64,000 nucleotides of DNA from Cellvibrio sp. PSBB023 (GTDB taxonomy: Bacteria; Pseudomonadota; Gammaproteobacteria; Pseudomonadales; Cellvibrionaceae): the NCBI RefSeq assembly GCF_002007605.1, contig NZ_CP019799.1, positions 3,512,001 to 3,576,000 of the forward strand, written 5' to 3'. The notes beneath the pieces are model-generated. The model ran no database searches. It was not told the DNA's origin and saw nothing but the letters and a program-made list of their open reading frames with translations. A program made the position numbers and the translations under genes. Positions 54,497 to 63,472 of the stretch are shown here, piece after piece. How positions within the stretch are numbered: position 1 is the stretch's first letter; every line of letters starts with the position of its first letter.

Positions 54497-57010
54497 TTAA
54501 AAATCAATGCTGAGAGTGGCATCAACTTTGATTAATTCACGTTTAAAAATATGCTGGATTTTTTCCAGCGCCTCAGGCGATTCCGCTTCAAAGCGCAAGG
54601 TCAGCGCCGGTGAGGTATTGGAGGCGCGCACCAAGCCCCAGCCTTTGGTGTAATCCACGCGCAAGCCATCAATAGTGGTGATGGCGCCGTTGGCAAAATC
54701 GCCGGTCTCGGCCAATTTTTTAATCAAGGCAAATTTGTCCTGGTCGCGGATGGTAATTTTAATTTCCGGTGTTGCATGCAACTGCGGAAAGCCGGCGAAA
54801 ATAGCATCGATGTTTTGATCGCGCAGGGTAATAATTTCCAGCAGGCGCGCCATGGCATAAATGCCGTCGTCGAATCCGTACCAGCGATCCTTGATAAAAA
54901 TGTGGCCGGAATATTCGCCGCCGATAAGTGCTTGGGTTTCTTCCATTTTGGCTTTCATCGGTGAGTGGCCGGTCTTCCACATAATGGGGCGGCCACCATA
55001 ACTGCTGATGACTTGATTGAGTTGGCGCGAACATTTTACGTCGAACAAGACATCGGCGCCGGGGTTGCGCGCGAGTATGTCTTTGGCAAATAACATCAGC
55101 AGGCGATCGGGCCAGATAATATCGCCTTTGGGCGTGACCACGACCAAGCGGTCGCCATCGCCGTCAAACGCGACGCCGATATCGGCCTTGGTTTCTTTAA
55201 CTTTGGCGATCAGTGCCTGCAGGTTTTCTTCAATTGTGGGGTCGGGATTGTGGTTGGGAAATTCACCATCCAGATCGCAGAAAAGCGGTGTGACATCGCA
55301 GCCCAGTTCTTCAAACAATTGTGGTGCAACCAAACCGGGTACGGCGTTGCCTGCGTCCACCACTATGCTGATGTTGCCCGCGAGTGCCACGTCGGAAAAA
55401 ATGCGTTCGATATAGTCGGGAATAATAGTGCGTGAGAGTTCTTCACCAACACCTTGGTGAAAGCGTTGCGCCATGATGCGCGAGCGCAGCTCAACCACGG
55501 CATCATCGGCGAGTGCGCGGTTGTTTATCACTACTTTAAAGCCGTTGTACTCTTTGGGATTGTGGCTGGCGGTGACCATTACGCCGCTGTTGGTGTCGTC
55601 GATGTGAAAGGTGGCGAAGTACATGACCGGTGTGGGGACTACGCCGATGTTAATGACGTTGCAACCCGTGCGCAAAATACCTTTGATCAGCGCCTGGGTG
55701 AGCGCCTCGCTGTGGGTGCGACCGTCGCGGGCGACCACAATACTGCGTTCGCCCTGGTCTATGGCTTCGCTGCCAACGGCCTGGCCGATAAGCTGTGCCA
55801 GCTGCGGGGTAATTTGGCTGTCCACCAGCCCGCGAATGTCGTAGGAGCGGAAAATCTCGGCGGGTACATCTTGTTCGTTGATGCTGCTGCGCTTGGCGCC
55901 GGTGGGCTTTTTGCCTGAGTGCTCGCGCAGCCCGAGTATGTCTTCATCTTCGTCGATGACTGCAATATCCAGAATGTCCTGGGTCTGGAACAGTGGGTTG
56001 ATGAGTTTCTCTTCGTCGACGGCCTCTTTACTGGCTTTGACGGTTTCTTGTAGCGAGGGTTGGGTTTTATCCGCTGCCCTGAGGGCGGCGCCGCTCAGTA
56101 CTTTGCTCAGGAACCAGCAGAGCGCCAAACTGGCGGCGGCGACCAGACTCACAACGACCAGCCAAAGGCTCGGCAATTCTTCGGCGATGTCTTTCATCTG
56201 TGCCGAAGGGGTGAATTGCAGTTGCAGGTGGCTGTGTTTGATTTTGGCGACGACTTTAGCGCCTTCTGCGCCTGTACCGGTTTTGCGAATGGTTTGTGGC
56301 GGGCTGCCGGTAAATTGCTGTTGCAGTAAGGTTTCACCAAAGCGCGCATCGGTAGTGGCGAATAACTCCAGCAGTGGCGTAGCGTCAGTGGTAATCAGCA
56401 GTGTGCCCAGGGGCGGTGACTGTTCATCCAGCGCGACTGGTTTGGCCCATTGCAGCATCCAGCGTTTATTGATTTCGATAAGTTCCGGCAGGGCCGGTTT
56501 GCGCTGTTCTGCGCGTTGGATCAAATCCAGCTCCAGATAGCGCACGGGAAACTCTGCCTCCCGGTTCAGTTGCGCTGTGCCGGTAGGAAAGAGGTAGATG
56601 TTCAAAATGGTGTCGTCCTGAGCGGCCAGTGCGTGCGCCAGTTGCTGGCGTGATTCGGCGGTATTGTCAGGATTATCAGGGCTTAACTGTGCCGCCCAGG
56701 CACTATTGGCACTGAGCGTCTCTATGGCAAGGCTGTGCTGTTGAAGGTACTTGTCGAGCACGGCCTTGCGTTCATCCACAAATGACTGGGTCGCGTGCTG
56801 CAGGTTTTCGCGGTTCTGCCCTATGACCATGGTTTGGTAGAGGAAGTAGGCCGCGAGCAGGTTAATGACCAGCGCGGCTGCCAGGAGCGTCAACAGCAGT
56901 TTTTGCTGGACGGCGGCTTTGCGTTTGGCATTGTCCAGTGCCCGCTGGGCGCTGCGCGACAGGGGGGCTGCACCATCGCCTTTGGTTTTTATTGAGTCCC
57001 GTGGTTTCAC
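54497..57010 (-). CDS. algC: Phosphomannomutase/phosphoglucomutase with membrane sensor-like N-terminus
   Basis: The C-terminal half (about 375-837) is an alpha-phosphohexomutase that interconverts hexose 6- and 1-phosphates for LPS and exopolysaccharides. It has the phosphoserine loop VMVTASHNPKEYNG (about residue 481), metal loop AFDGDGDRL (about 613), sugar loop GGEYSGHI and phosphate site RASNTSPALTLRFE. The N-terminal half has two membrane helices (about 38-60 and 285-310) enclosing a periplasmic region of about 220 residues that resembles a Cache-like sensor, then an acidic linker. The short AlgC form of about 460 residues lacks this part; long forms are known in Pseudomonas relatives. 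Only 35 bases separate it from coaBC. Confidence 0.9.
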   Translation of the reverse strand: MKPRDSIKTKGDGAAPLSRSAQRALDNAKRKAAVQQKLLLTLLAAALVINLLAAYFLYQTMVIGQNRENLQHATQSFVDERKAVLDKYLQQHSLAIETLSANSAWAAQLSPDNPDNTAESRQQLAHALAAQDDTILNIYLFPTGTAQLNREAEFPVRYLELDLIQRAEQRKPALPELIEINKRWMLQWAKPVALDEQSPPLGTLLITTDATPLLELFATTDARFGETLLQQQFTGSPPQTIRKTGTGAEGAKVVAKIKHSHLQLQFTPSAQMKDIAEELPSLWLVVVSLVAAASLALCWFLSKVLSGAALRAADKTQPSLQETVKASKEAVDEEKLINPLFQTQDILDIAVIDEDEDILGLREHSGKKPTGAKRSSINEQDVPAEIFRSYDIRGLVDSQITPQLAQLIGQAVGSEAIDQGERSIVVARDGRTHSEALTQALIKGILRTGCNVINIGVVPTPVMYFATFHIDDTNSGVMVTASHNPKEYNGFKVVINNRALADDAVVELRSRIMAQRFHQGVGEELSRTIIPDYIERIFSDVALAGNISIVVDAGNAVPGLVAPQLFEELGCDVTPLFCDLDGEFPNHNPDPTIEENLQALIAKVKETKADIGVAFDGDGDRLVVVTPKGDIIWPDRLLMLFAKDILARNPGADVLFDVKCSRQLNQVISSYGGRPIMWKTGHSPMKAKMEETQALIGGEYSGHIFIKDRWYGFDDGIYAMARLLEIITLRDQNIDAIFAGFPQLHATPEIKITIRDQDKFALIKKLAETGDFANGAITTIDGLRVDYTKGWGLVRASNTSPALTLRFEAESPEALEKIQHIFKRELIKVDATLSIDF

Positions 57011-57045
57011 GTATCTACCTTTTACTGTGCTCGGCGCGGCGGTGA

Positions 57046-58254
57046 TTAGTGTGCCGGTGCCGTGATTTTATGGGCGAGCAGGGCGATTAATTCCCGCGCC
57101 AGTTGGTGTTTACTGCGCTGGTTGAGTTCTTGTGTTGATGCGTGGTCAATAAGGGTGACGGCATTATCGTCACTATTAAAACCGATTTCGCTGTCGCTGA
57201 TATTGTTGGCAATCACCAGATCCAGCTGTTTGCGAACCAGCTTGGCGCGGCCATATTCCAGCAGGTTTTCACTTTCGGCGGCAAAACCGACGGTAAAAGG
57301 CCTGTGCGGCAGCGCGGTGACACTGGCGACTATGTCCGGGTTTTTGATTAAGGTCAGGGTAATTGAGTCCTCGCTGCCTTTTTTAAGCTTCTGCTCAGCT
57401 ACCTGCGCGGGGCGATAGTCGGCCACCGCTGCTGCGGCGATAAACAAGTCGCAGCCTTCCGCTGCGCTCAGGCTGGCGTCGTACATGTCCTGCGCGCTGA
57501 TCACATCAATACGCGTCACCCGCGCCGGGGTTTTCAGTTGTGTCGGGCCGCTGATTAAAATGGTTGTCGCCCCGGCTTCGGCAGCGGCTTCGGCGAGGGC
57601 ATAACCCATCTTGCCGGAACTGTGGTTGCTCAGGTAGCGCACTGGGTCTATGGCTTCGCGGGTGGGGCCGGCGGTAATCACCACTTTTTTACCCGCGAGA
57701 CTGCCGCGTACGAACAAGCTGGCAGCGGCATCGACCAGTTGTAATGGCTCAAGCATGCGGCCCGGGCCTATATCGCCACAGGCCTGACCGCCGTCAGCGG
57801 GGCCAAAAATATGAATCTTGCGCGCAATCAGTTGGTCGAGATTGCTCTGGGTGGCCGGGTTGCGCCACATGCCCTGGTTCATCGCTGGCGCCAGGGCGAT
57901 AGGCGCTGCGGTCGCCAGGCAAATACTGGTGAGCAAATCATTGCCCATGCCTTGGGTCAGGCGCGCCATAAAGTCTGCCGTGGCGGGAGCGATCAATACC
58001 AGGTCTGCCCAGCGCGCCAGTTGGATATGCCCCATGCCCGCTTCTGCTTCCGGGTCGAGCAATTGGGTGTGTACCGGGTGGCCGGACAGCGCCTGCAAGG
58101 TCAGCGGGGTGATGAACTCCTGCGCTGCCGGTGTCATGACTACTTGCACACTGGCACCTGCATCTTGCAGGCGGCGCACCAGATCGGCACTTTTATAGGC
58201 CGCGATACCGCCAGTCACGCCGAGCAGAATGTGTTTATTGGCAAGTGATGTCAT
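57046..58254 (-). CDS. coaBC: Bifunctional phosphopantothenoylcysteine synthetase/decarboxylase
   Basis: This two-domain enzyme carries out two steps of coenzyme A synthesis. The N-terminal flavoprotein domain (CoaC) has LLGVTGGIAAYKSADL, the catalytic H in LSGHPVHTQLL and APAMNQGMW. The C-terminal CoaB domain has ITAGPTREAIDPVRYLSNHSSGKMG and VGFAAESENLL. ATG 58254 with AGG upstream is preferred over 58278. It is divergent from radC. dut, which usually follows it, is not here. Confidence 0.95.
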   Translation of the reverse strand: MTSLANKHILLGVTGGIAAYKSADLVRRLQDAGASVQVVMTPAAQEFITPLTLQALSGHPVHTQLLDPEAEAGMGHIQLARWADLVLIAPATADFMARLTQGMGNDLLTSICLATAAPIALAPAMNQGMWRNPATQSNLDQLIARKIHIFGPADGGQACGDIGPGRMLEPLQLVDAAASLFVRGSLAGKKVVITAGPTREAIDPVRYLSNHSSGKMGYALAEAAAEAGATTILISGPTQLKTPARVTRIDVISAQDMYDASLSAAEGCDLFIAAAAVADYRPAQVAEQKLKKGSEDSITLTLIKNPDIVASVTALPHRPFTVGFAAESENLLEYGRAKLVRKQLDLVIANNISDSEIGFNSDDNAVTLIDHASTQELNQRSKHQLARELIALLAHKITAPAH

Positions 58255-58469
58255 AGATACCTGTCGATTGATACGCATCTCTCGGTAGATGCCTTGTTGG
58301 CGGCGTGGCCAGTCTGTTTAACATAGCCCGCGCCGGAGTAATTGGCCACTTACAGTGTCAGCCGCACGGGGCTTGACGAAAGCAGGCTAAGATACCATTC
58401 TTGCCAAGGTTTTCGTAACTGTCGCTGCGCCTGTCGGCCTGTGTAAGCGACAGCTATCTTACAAAGGAA

Positions 58470-58487
58470 GAGCCCCTTGCAGGGCTC
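58470..58487 (+). other. Hairpin in the radC leader
   Basis: GAGCCC (58470-58475) and GGGCTC (58482-58487) form a stem ending about ten bases before the ribosome-binding site of radC. A second inverted pair, CTGTCGCT (58419-58426) and AGCGACAG (58446-58453), lies just upstream. Either could influence expression; function unknown. Confidence 0.5.
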
Positions 58488-58508
58488 ATATTAAGGAAGG
58501 AGTTCCCT

Positions 58509-59183
58509 ATGTCCATTGCTCATTGGCCCGCCACTGAACGCCCCCGCGAAAAATTACTCTCCCTTGGTCCGCGCGCTTTATCCGATGCCGAACTGCTAGC
58601 CATTTTCCTGCGCGTTGGCTGCGTGGGTAAATCGGCCGTTGATCTGGCGCGCGAATTGTTACAGCAATACGGTGGTCTGCGCCAACTGCTGGAAGCATCG
58701 CAATCCGAATTCTGCAAAGGGTTAGGGCTGGGCAATGCCAAATATGCGCAATTGCAGGCGGTGCTGGAAATGGGGCGCCGCCATTTGTCGGCATCCATGA
58801 AGGCGGGCGACTTATTGACCAGCCCGGATTTGGTGCGCAGCTACTTGAGCGCGCATTTGCGCCATCAGCCGCGCGAAGTCTTTGCGGTCTTGTTTCTGGA
58901 TAACCAAAATCGCCTGATTACCTACGAAGAATTATTTTTTGGCACTATCGACGGTGCTTCCGTCTACCCGCGTGAGGTAGTCAGGCGCGCACTAGCGCAT
59001 AATTGCGCTGCTGTGATTCTGGCGCACAACCATCCAAGTGGGGTTGCGGAGCCAAGTCAGGCTGACTGCCGCATCACCCAACACTTGCAGGCTGCGCTGG
59101 ATTTGATCGACGTGCGGGTAATTGACCATATGGTGGTAGGCGATGCCGAGGTAATCTCATTTGCCGAAAGGGGGTTGCTATGA
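58509..59183 (+). CDS. radC: RadC family JAB-domain protein
   Basis: This 224-residue protein has an N-terminal helix-hairpin-helix-like region ([34 protein letters not shown]) and a JAB/MPN metalloprotease-like domain with the metal motif [16 protein letters not shown]. Its true role is unsettled; a repair function is doubtful. AAGGAG precedes ATG 58509. It is divergent from coaBC as in other Gammaproteobacteria. Confidence 0.94.
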   Translation: MSIAHWPATERPREKLLSLGPRALSDAELLAIFLRVGCVGKSAVDLARELLQQYGGLRQLLEASQSEFCKGLGLGNAKYAQLQAVLEMGRRHLSASMKAGDLLTSPDLVRSYLSAHLRHQPREVFAVLFLDNQNRLITYEELFFGTIDGASVYPREVVRRALAHNCAAVILAHNHPSGVAEPSQADCRITQHLQAALDLIDVRVIDHMVVGDAEVISFAERGLL

Positions 59184-59235
59184 TGGCCTGTAGAGATCGA
59201 CTGTATAATGTTAATTTAGGTGTCAGGTTACGCAA

Positions 59236-60216
59236 ATGCCTGGCATTTATACCATGGCCGACTGCTTAGAGAGCCTTACTCCACCGCAACTGTACTGGAT
59301 GACTGCTGTGACCGACCATTTGGATATACTTTTGGACATGCTGTCAGCCTTGCCCGATCCTGTTTTTGTCCTGACGGAATCCGGGCGTTATGCGGCATTA
59401 ATTGGCGGCCAGGATCGTCAGCATTATCACGATGGTGCGCATCTGGTTGATTTCAGTCTTTACGATGTCCTGCCAAAAGCCAAGGCCGACTGGTTTTTGG
59501 AGCAAATCAAGATCACGCTGGTGCAGAACCAACTGCGTATCGTTGAATATGGTCTGGCGGGTACCGATGTAAACGGTTTGGATACTCAACAAGGGCCAGA
59601 GGGCGAGATCTGGTTTGAGGGGCGAATCCAACCATTGTCGGCACCGATCAAGAATGAGCGCGCGGTGGTATGGGTCGCCTGTAATATCACTCGTCGTCAC
59701 CAGCTTGAAGCAAAACTGCAACTGCTGAGCGAGACTGATGAGCTCACTGGCGCCTACAATCGTCGTAAGCTGCTGGATGCTCTGACCTTGTCACTCATGC
59801 ACTTCCGGGAACGGCAAACCCCTACCGCCGTTGTGCTCATGGATATCGATTATTTTAAAAGCATTAATGATCGCTTTGGGCATGTCGCCGGGGATGAGGT
59901 ATTGCGCGGTATCGCTCATCATGCGATGGCGCATTTGCGCGAAGGTGATCTGTTTGCCCGTTTTGGCGGAGAAGAATTCGCGCTGTTACTGCCGAATACC
60001 TCTTTAATAGCAGCCGAATTGATTACCGAACGTTTACGCTTGTCTATCGCTGCCGGTGATTTTTTGTCGGGAGCTAACCTGACAGTGACTGTCAGTATGG
60101 GATTGAGCCTTATTCAGCCACAGGATCAATCCATAGAATCCATCCTGCATCGCGCCGATGATGCGCTTTATAAAGCCAAACGTAACGGACGCAACTGTTT
60201 TATATCGGCGTCTTAG
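59236..60216 (+). CDS. PAS-GGDEF diguanylate cyclase
   Basis: This enzyme should make cyclic di-GMP from two GTP. The 326-residue protein has an N-terminal PAS-like sensor (about residues 15-150, ILLDMLSALPDPVFVLTESGRYAALIGG) and a C-terminal GGDEF domain with the active-site RFGGEEFALLLPN. An allosteric I-site RxxD is present five residues before it (REGD), so product inhibition is expected. No membrane helix is visible, so it is cytoplasmic. It follows radC after 52 bases; cyclic di-GMP and the Pil-Chp cluster may both feed surface behaviour. Confidence 0.92.
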   Translation: MPGIYTMADCLESLTPPQLYWMTAVTDHLDILLDMLSALPDPVFVLTESGRYAALIGGQDRQHYHDGAHLVDFSLYDVLPKAKADWFLEQIKITLVQNQLRIVEYGLAGTDVNGLDTQQGPEGEIWFEGRIQPLSAPIKNERAVVWVACNITRRHQLEAKLQLLSETDELTGAYNRRKLLDALTLSLMHFRERQTPTAVVLMDIDYFKSINDRFGHVAGDEVLRGIAHHAMAHLREGDLFARFGGEEFALLLPNTSLIAAELITERLRLSIAAGDFLSGANLTVTVSMGLSLIQPQDQSIESILHRADDALYKAKRNGRNCFISAS

Positions 60217-60285
60217 ATCTGCTCCCAAAGCTGATACCCACTGCATCACCTGCCCAGCGGCTGGCAGGTGATGCGGCGATGGAAA

Positions 60286-62367
60286 TTAAGCCTGTTCGAA
60301 GTGATAGATTTCTACGCTGATAGGCGCCACAGCCAGTGAGCCGGAGGTGGTGTTAAACGCGGATTCCTTAATCCCAATCTGGGACGCTTGCCCCAAGAGG
60401 TTAGTGGCATCCGGTTTCGGCCCGGTAAACTTCCAGCAGGTGCCCACATTTTTGGGCTTAAATCCATCCAACGACAGGCTAAAGCTGTGTGGTAATTCAG
60501 TCCCATTCACCACCGCAACCGTCAGTAGCTTCCCATCTTCACTGAGCGCAGCAGACACATCCAGCGGGTAAACATCGCCACCGGTATTAACGCTCGGTTG
60601 ATCACCGCCAATGGGATATTTCGGTTTTGGTGTAGGCGAATTACCGGTGACTTCAACCGGAATAGTGCCAAAATGCTGTTGATAAAGCTGGAACATAAGG
60701 CCTTTGAGGCTTAGCTGCGATTGGGTGCGGTTAACGTTAAGCCAACCAGTCGCCATGGTGAAACCGGCCATGTCGATGAAATCGGTGTGACGGAAAAATT
60801 CATGGAAGGCCGCGCCAATCGCCAAGGCACCTTTCAAGTTATCCTCAAAACCGAATGCCCATTCATCGAAATAAACCTTCACTTGACCGTCATTGAGTTT
60901 GGGGAAGTGCTTTTTGTACTGTTCCCAGGCATCTGCCATGGTACGAATGCGGTCGGGCATTTGGTGAACCCATTCATTCAGCGTGAGGTCAACGTCGTAA
61001 AGCTTGCCGGTTTTAAGGTCAAAGCGTTTGTTTGCCGGTGGATACGCGTGAGTTCCCAATGCATCAAACTTGCCCCAGCTGTCTTTAAACATGCCGTAGG
61101 CCCAGTCGCGCTCGGAGCCCACTTTCACTTCTGGTTGGCCTTCGATGAAAATACCTTGGCCGGTGGTCATCTCATCGACAAAACCACCGGGTGCAACGAT
61201 GTAAATGCTCGGGTCAACCTTGCGCATCGCATCAACAAACATATTGTGCTTCACGGTGTAATGATCGCGCGACATGTGGCCGCGTTGCCAGTGACCGTAC
61301 ATTTCATTGCCCACCGCCCAGTACTTAACGCCATAAGGTTTCTTGCGACCATTGGCGGCGCGTTTGGCGCCCCACTCGGTATCGGCGCTGCCGTTCACAT
61401 ATTCCAGCAGCTGTGCGCCGGAGCGTGGATCGCCAAAGCCGGTGTTAACACACCAGAAGGGTTCGCACTCGATTAATTCACAGAACTGGATCAGCTCATC
61501 AACGCCCACGTCGTTAGGTTGCACCGCGCTCCATACTGGATCGAGAATTGGCGGGCGCTTGTCGGGATCGCCAATGGAGTCTTCCCAGTCGTGTGCTGAA
61601 ATAAAGTTGCCGCCGGGCATGCGCAGAATCTGGCAGTTCATTTCTTTCATGAGTGCCAGGGTATCGGCGCGGAAACCCTTGATGTTATCGCCCGGCATCA
61701 AGGACACAGCACCTACGGAGAACATACCTTTACCGGTGGCGACAATTTCAAAACGCGCGTCGGTGGTATCCACATTCGGGTTGAGGGTGAAATGGTGGGT
61801 CTTCCACTTTTTGGTCGTCGATATTTTGTGCGCAACTGATTGGCCTTCGCCCCAGCTCAATCTCAGGGTTACTTTGGCTCCGTCTCCGCGCAATACGATG
61901 CGGCCTTTATAAGGAACACCGGACTTGATCGCCAGTTTATGCTGCACCATGCCGCGCTCTTGCGACGCATCCAGCGCCACCACCGGACTGTGCTCACCGA
62001 CATAGGCATTTTGGGTATCTAAACGGATGGCAGAAATAGGACCCACCGCCAACCACTTCTGCATCATTGCCATTCTTGCGCGACGATCGGTGGGCTCTGG
62101 CTCAGGCTTTTCCAGAACGCCGAAATAGAACTTACGGTCGTCCAGCGTTTCGCTCCACAAGCTGTGGTTGATCAGGTTGCCAATGTGTTCGATAAATCCG
62201 CCGTAGATCTTCGGCAAAATGGGCGGGCGGGTATGTTGGGTATAGATGGTGGATCTAAGGCCGGAGTTAGCTGCAAAGGCTGGGGATAACCAAGCCGCTG
62301 TGGCAAGGGTCGCCGATCCTGCTAATAGTCTGCGCCGACTTACACTTAAATTATTATTGTCTGTCAT
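60286..62367 (-). CDS. Alpha-L-arabinofuranosidase, GH51, Tat-exported
   Basis: This retaining arabinofuranosidase removes arabinose side chains from hemicellulose or pectin. The 693-residue protein has a twin-arginine signal (SVSRRRLLAGSATLATAAWL, cleavage near SPAFA), a carbohydrate-binding-like insert (about residues 125-225), then the GH51 barrel with acid/base E355 in WAVGNEMYGHW and nucleophile E502 in YFDEWAFG, and a C-terminal beta-sandwich. Many GH51 enzymes are cytoplasmic; this one appears to be exported folded. It stands alone, with a 475-base upstream gap. Confidence 0.92.
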   Translation of the reverse strand: MTDNNNLSVSRRRLLAGSATLATAAWLSPAFAANSGLRSTIYTQHTRPPILPKIYGGFIEHIGNLINHSLWSETLDDRKFYFGVLEKPEPEPTDRRARMAMMQKWLAVGPISAIRLDTQNAYVGEHSPVVALDASQERGMVQHKLAIKSGVPYKGRIVLRGDGAKVTLRLSWGEGQSVAHKISTTKKWKTHHFTLNPNVDTTDARFEIVATGKGMFSVGAVSLMPGDNIKGFRADTLALMKEMNCQILRMPGGNFISAHDWEDSIGDPDKRPPILDPVWSAVQPNDVGVDELIQFCELIECEPFWCVNTGFGDPRSGAQLLEYVNGSADTEWGAKRAANGRKKPYGVKYWAVGNEMYGHWQRGHMSRDHYTVKHNMFVDAMRKVDPSIYIVAPGGFVDEMTTGQGIFIEGQPEVKVGSERDWAYGMFKDSWGKFDALGTHAYPPANKRFDLKTGKLYDVDLTLNEWVHQMPDRIRTMADAWEQYKKHFPKLNDGQVKVYFDEWAFGFEDNLKGALAIGAAFHEFFRHTDFIDMAGFTMATGWLNVNRTQSQLSLKGLMFQLYQQHFGTIPVEVTGNSPTPKPKYPIGGDQPSVNTGGDVYPLDVSAALSEDGKLLTVAVVNGTELPHSFSLSLDGFKPKNVGTCWKFTGPKPDATNLLGQASQIGIKESAFNTTSGSLAVAPISVEIYHFEQA

Positions 62368-62842
62368 TTAACAACTCCAAATGTTAGGTGATTTATCGTG
62401 GAATTGGTCGTGTTTGATTTTTTAGTATTACAATATTATTAGTGTTAGGCGCCGTATTATTAGCAGTAAAGCTTACAAACTGTGGGGTTATTGATTGTTC
62501 TTAACAAAAATGGGGCAAACTTTGTACATTTACTTTGAATGGGTACTGCTTTTTTAAATTCGTAGTTTTTTTGGTTAAAAAAACAGCTTTTCGTTGCTAT
62601 TGGAGGGTTGTTTTGGTATAAAACGCGGCTCTTTGCGGCAGGGTTGTGAAGGCGTATAAAAGAGCGCCATTTCCGCGCAAATTTCCCCCTATGAAATTTG
62701 CTGCTCCAACTCCAGTTTAAGGCCGCGTTTAGGAAAGAATAGGCTGCTTACAACAATGCTCTAGGCTGGTTGTTAGTCTGTTTTACGGTTCTAGCACAGC
62801 GCTTCCAGCTTAGCGCGCTGATTTATTTAATGAGGCAATAAA
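62368..62842. other. Intergenic region, GH51 gene / rpmB
   Basis: This 475-base divergent gap is AT-rich near the GH51 start. It contains a candidate promoter toward rpmB (listed separately). No small gene or RNA was recognised. Confidence 0.5.
62594..62622 (+). promoter_or_regulatory. Candidate sigma-70 promoter for rpmB-rpmG
   Basis: TTGCTA (62594-62599) and TATAAA (62617-62622) are 17 bases apart, about 220 bases before rpmB. Confidence 0.4.
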
Positions 62843-63079
62843 ATGTCCAAGGTATGTCAAGTTACTGGTAAACGTCCCATTACCGGCAACAATGTTTCAC
62901 ACGCAAAAAACCACACCAAGCGTCGTTTTTTGCCAAACCTGCAATCTCACCGTTTTTGGGTAGAAGCTGAGAAGCGTTTTGTAACTCTGCGCCTGACTCC
63001 AAAAGGTATGCGTATCATCGACAAGCGTGGCATTGACGCTGTGTTGGCTGATGTTCGTGCCAACGGCCACAAAGTGTAA
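62843..63079 (+). CDS. rpmB: 50S ribosomal protein L28
   Basis: This 78-residue ribosomal protein has the family start [20 protein letters not shown] and [13 protein letters not shown]. It is followed 15 bases later by rpmG, the usual pair. Confidence 0.97.
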   Translation: MSKVCQVTGKRPITGNNVSHAKNHTKRRFLPNLQSHRFWVEAEKRFVTLRLTPKGMRIIDKRGIDAVLADVRANGHKV

Positions 63080-63094
63080 TTAGGAGCATTTGTC

Positions 63095-63250
63095 ATGCGC
63101 GAAAAAATTCGTCTGAACTCTTCTGCTGGTACTGGTCACTTCTACACCACTGACAAGAACAAGCGCACCATGCCAGAAAAGATGGAAATCAAAAAGTACG
63201 ATCCAGTTGTGCGCAAGCACGTGGTCTACAAAGAAGGCAAAATCAAGTAA
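63095..63250 (+). CDS. rpmG: 50S ribosomal protein L33
   Basis: This 51-residue protein ([36 protein letters not shown]) is L33 of the zinc-free type, since the two CxxC pairs are absent. AGGAG lies upstream of ATG 63095. It forms an operon with rpmB and is closed by a terminator. Confidence 0.96.
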   Translation: MREKIRLNSSAGTGHFYTTDKNKRTMPEKMEIKKYDPVVRKHVVYKEGKIK

Positions 63251-63264
63251 GTTGATGCCTTCGC

Positions 63265-63298
63265 TAAAAAAACCCGGTCTTTGTACCGGGTTTTTTTA
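63265..63298 (+). terminator. Rho-independent terminator after rpmG
   Basis: ACCCGGT (63272-63278) pairs with ACCGGGT (63285-63291), followed by a run of T. Confidence 0.88.
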
Positions 63299-63472
63299 TG
63301 CCTGCGTATTGGGCGATGCCGATTCTGCGCTATATCAAGGGCGATTTGGTCGTGCTGGGCTATTATCGGGTGTAGGTTTGATTCCCGTTCGCGCCACTCT
63401 GCAGGGTATTTTCATGGTTATGCATCACGTTGGAACTAGAATGGTTAAGCACTGGCTACAAGGAGGCTAGCG

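Noticed and set aside
63207..63470. 87-residue forward frame after rpmG
   Set aside because: It starts inside rpmG, runs through the terminator hairpin and has no domain or ribosome-binding site.
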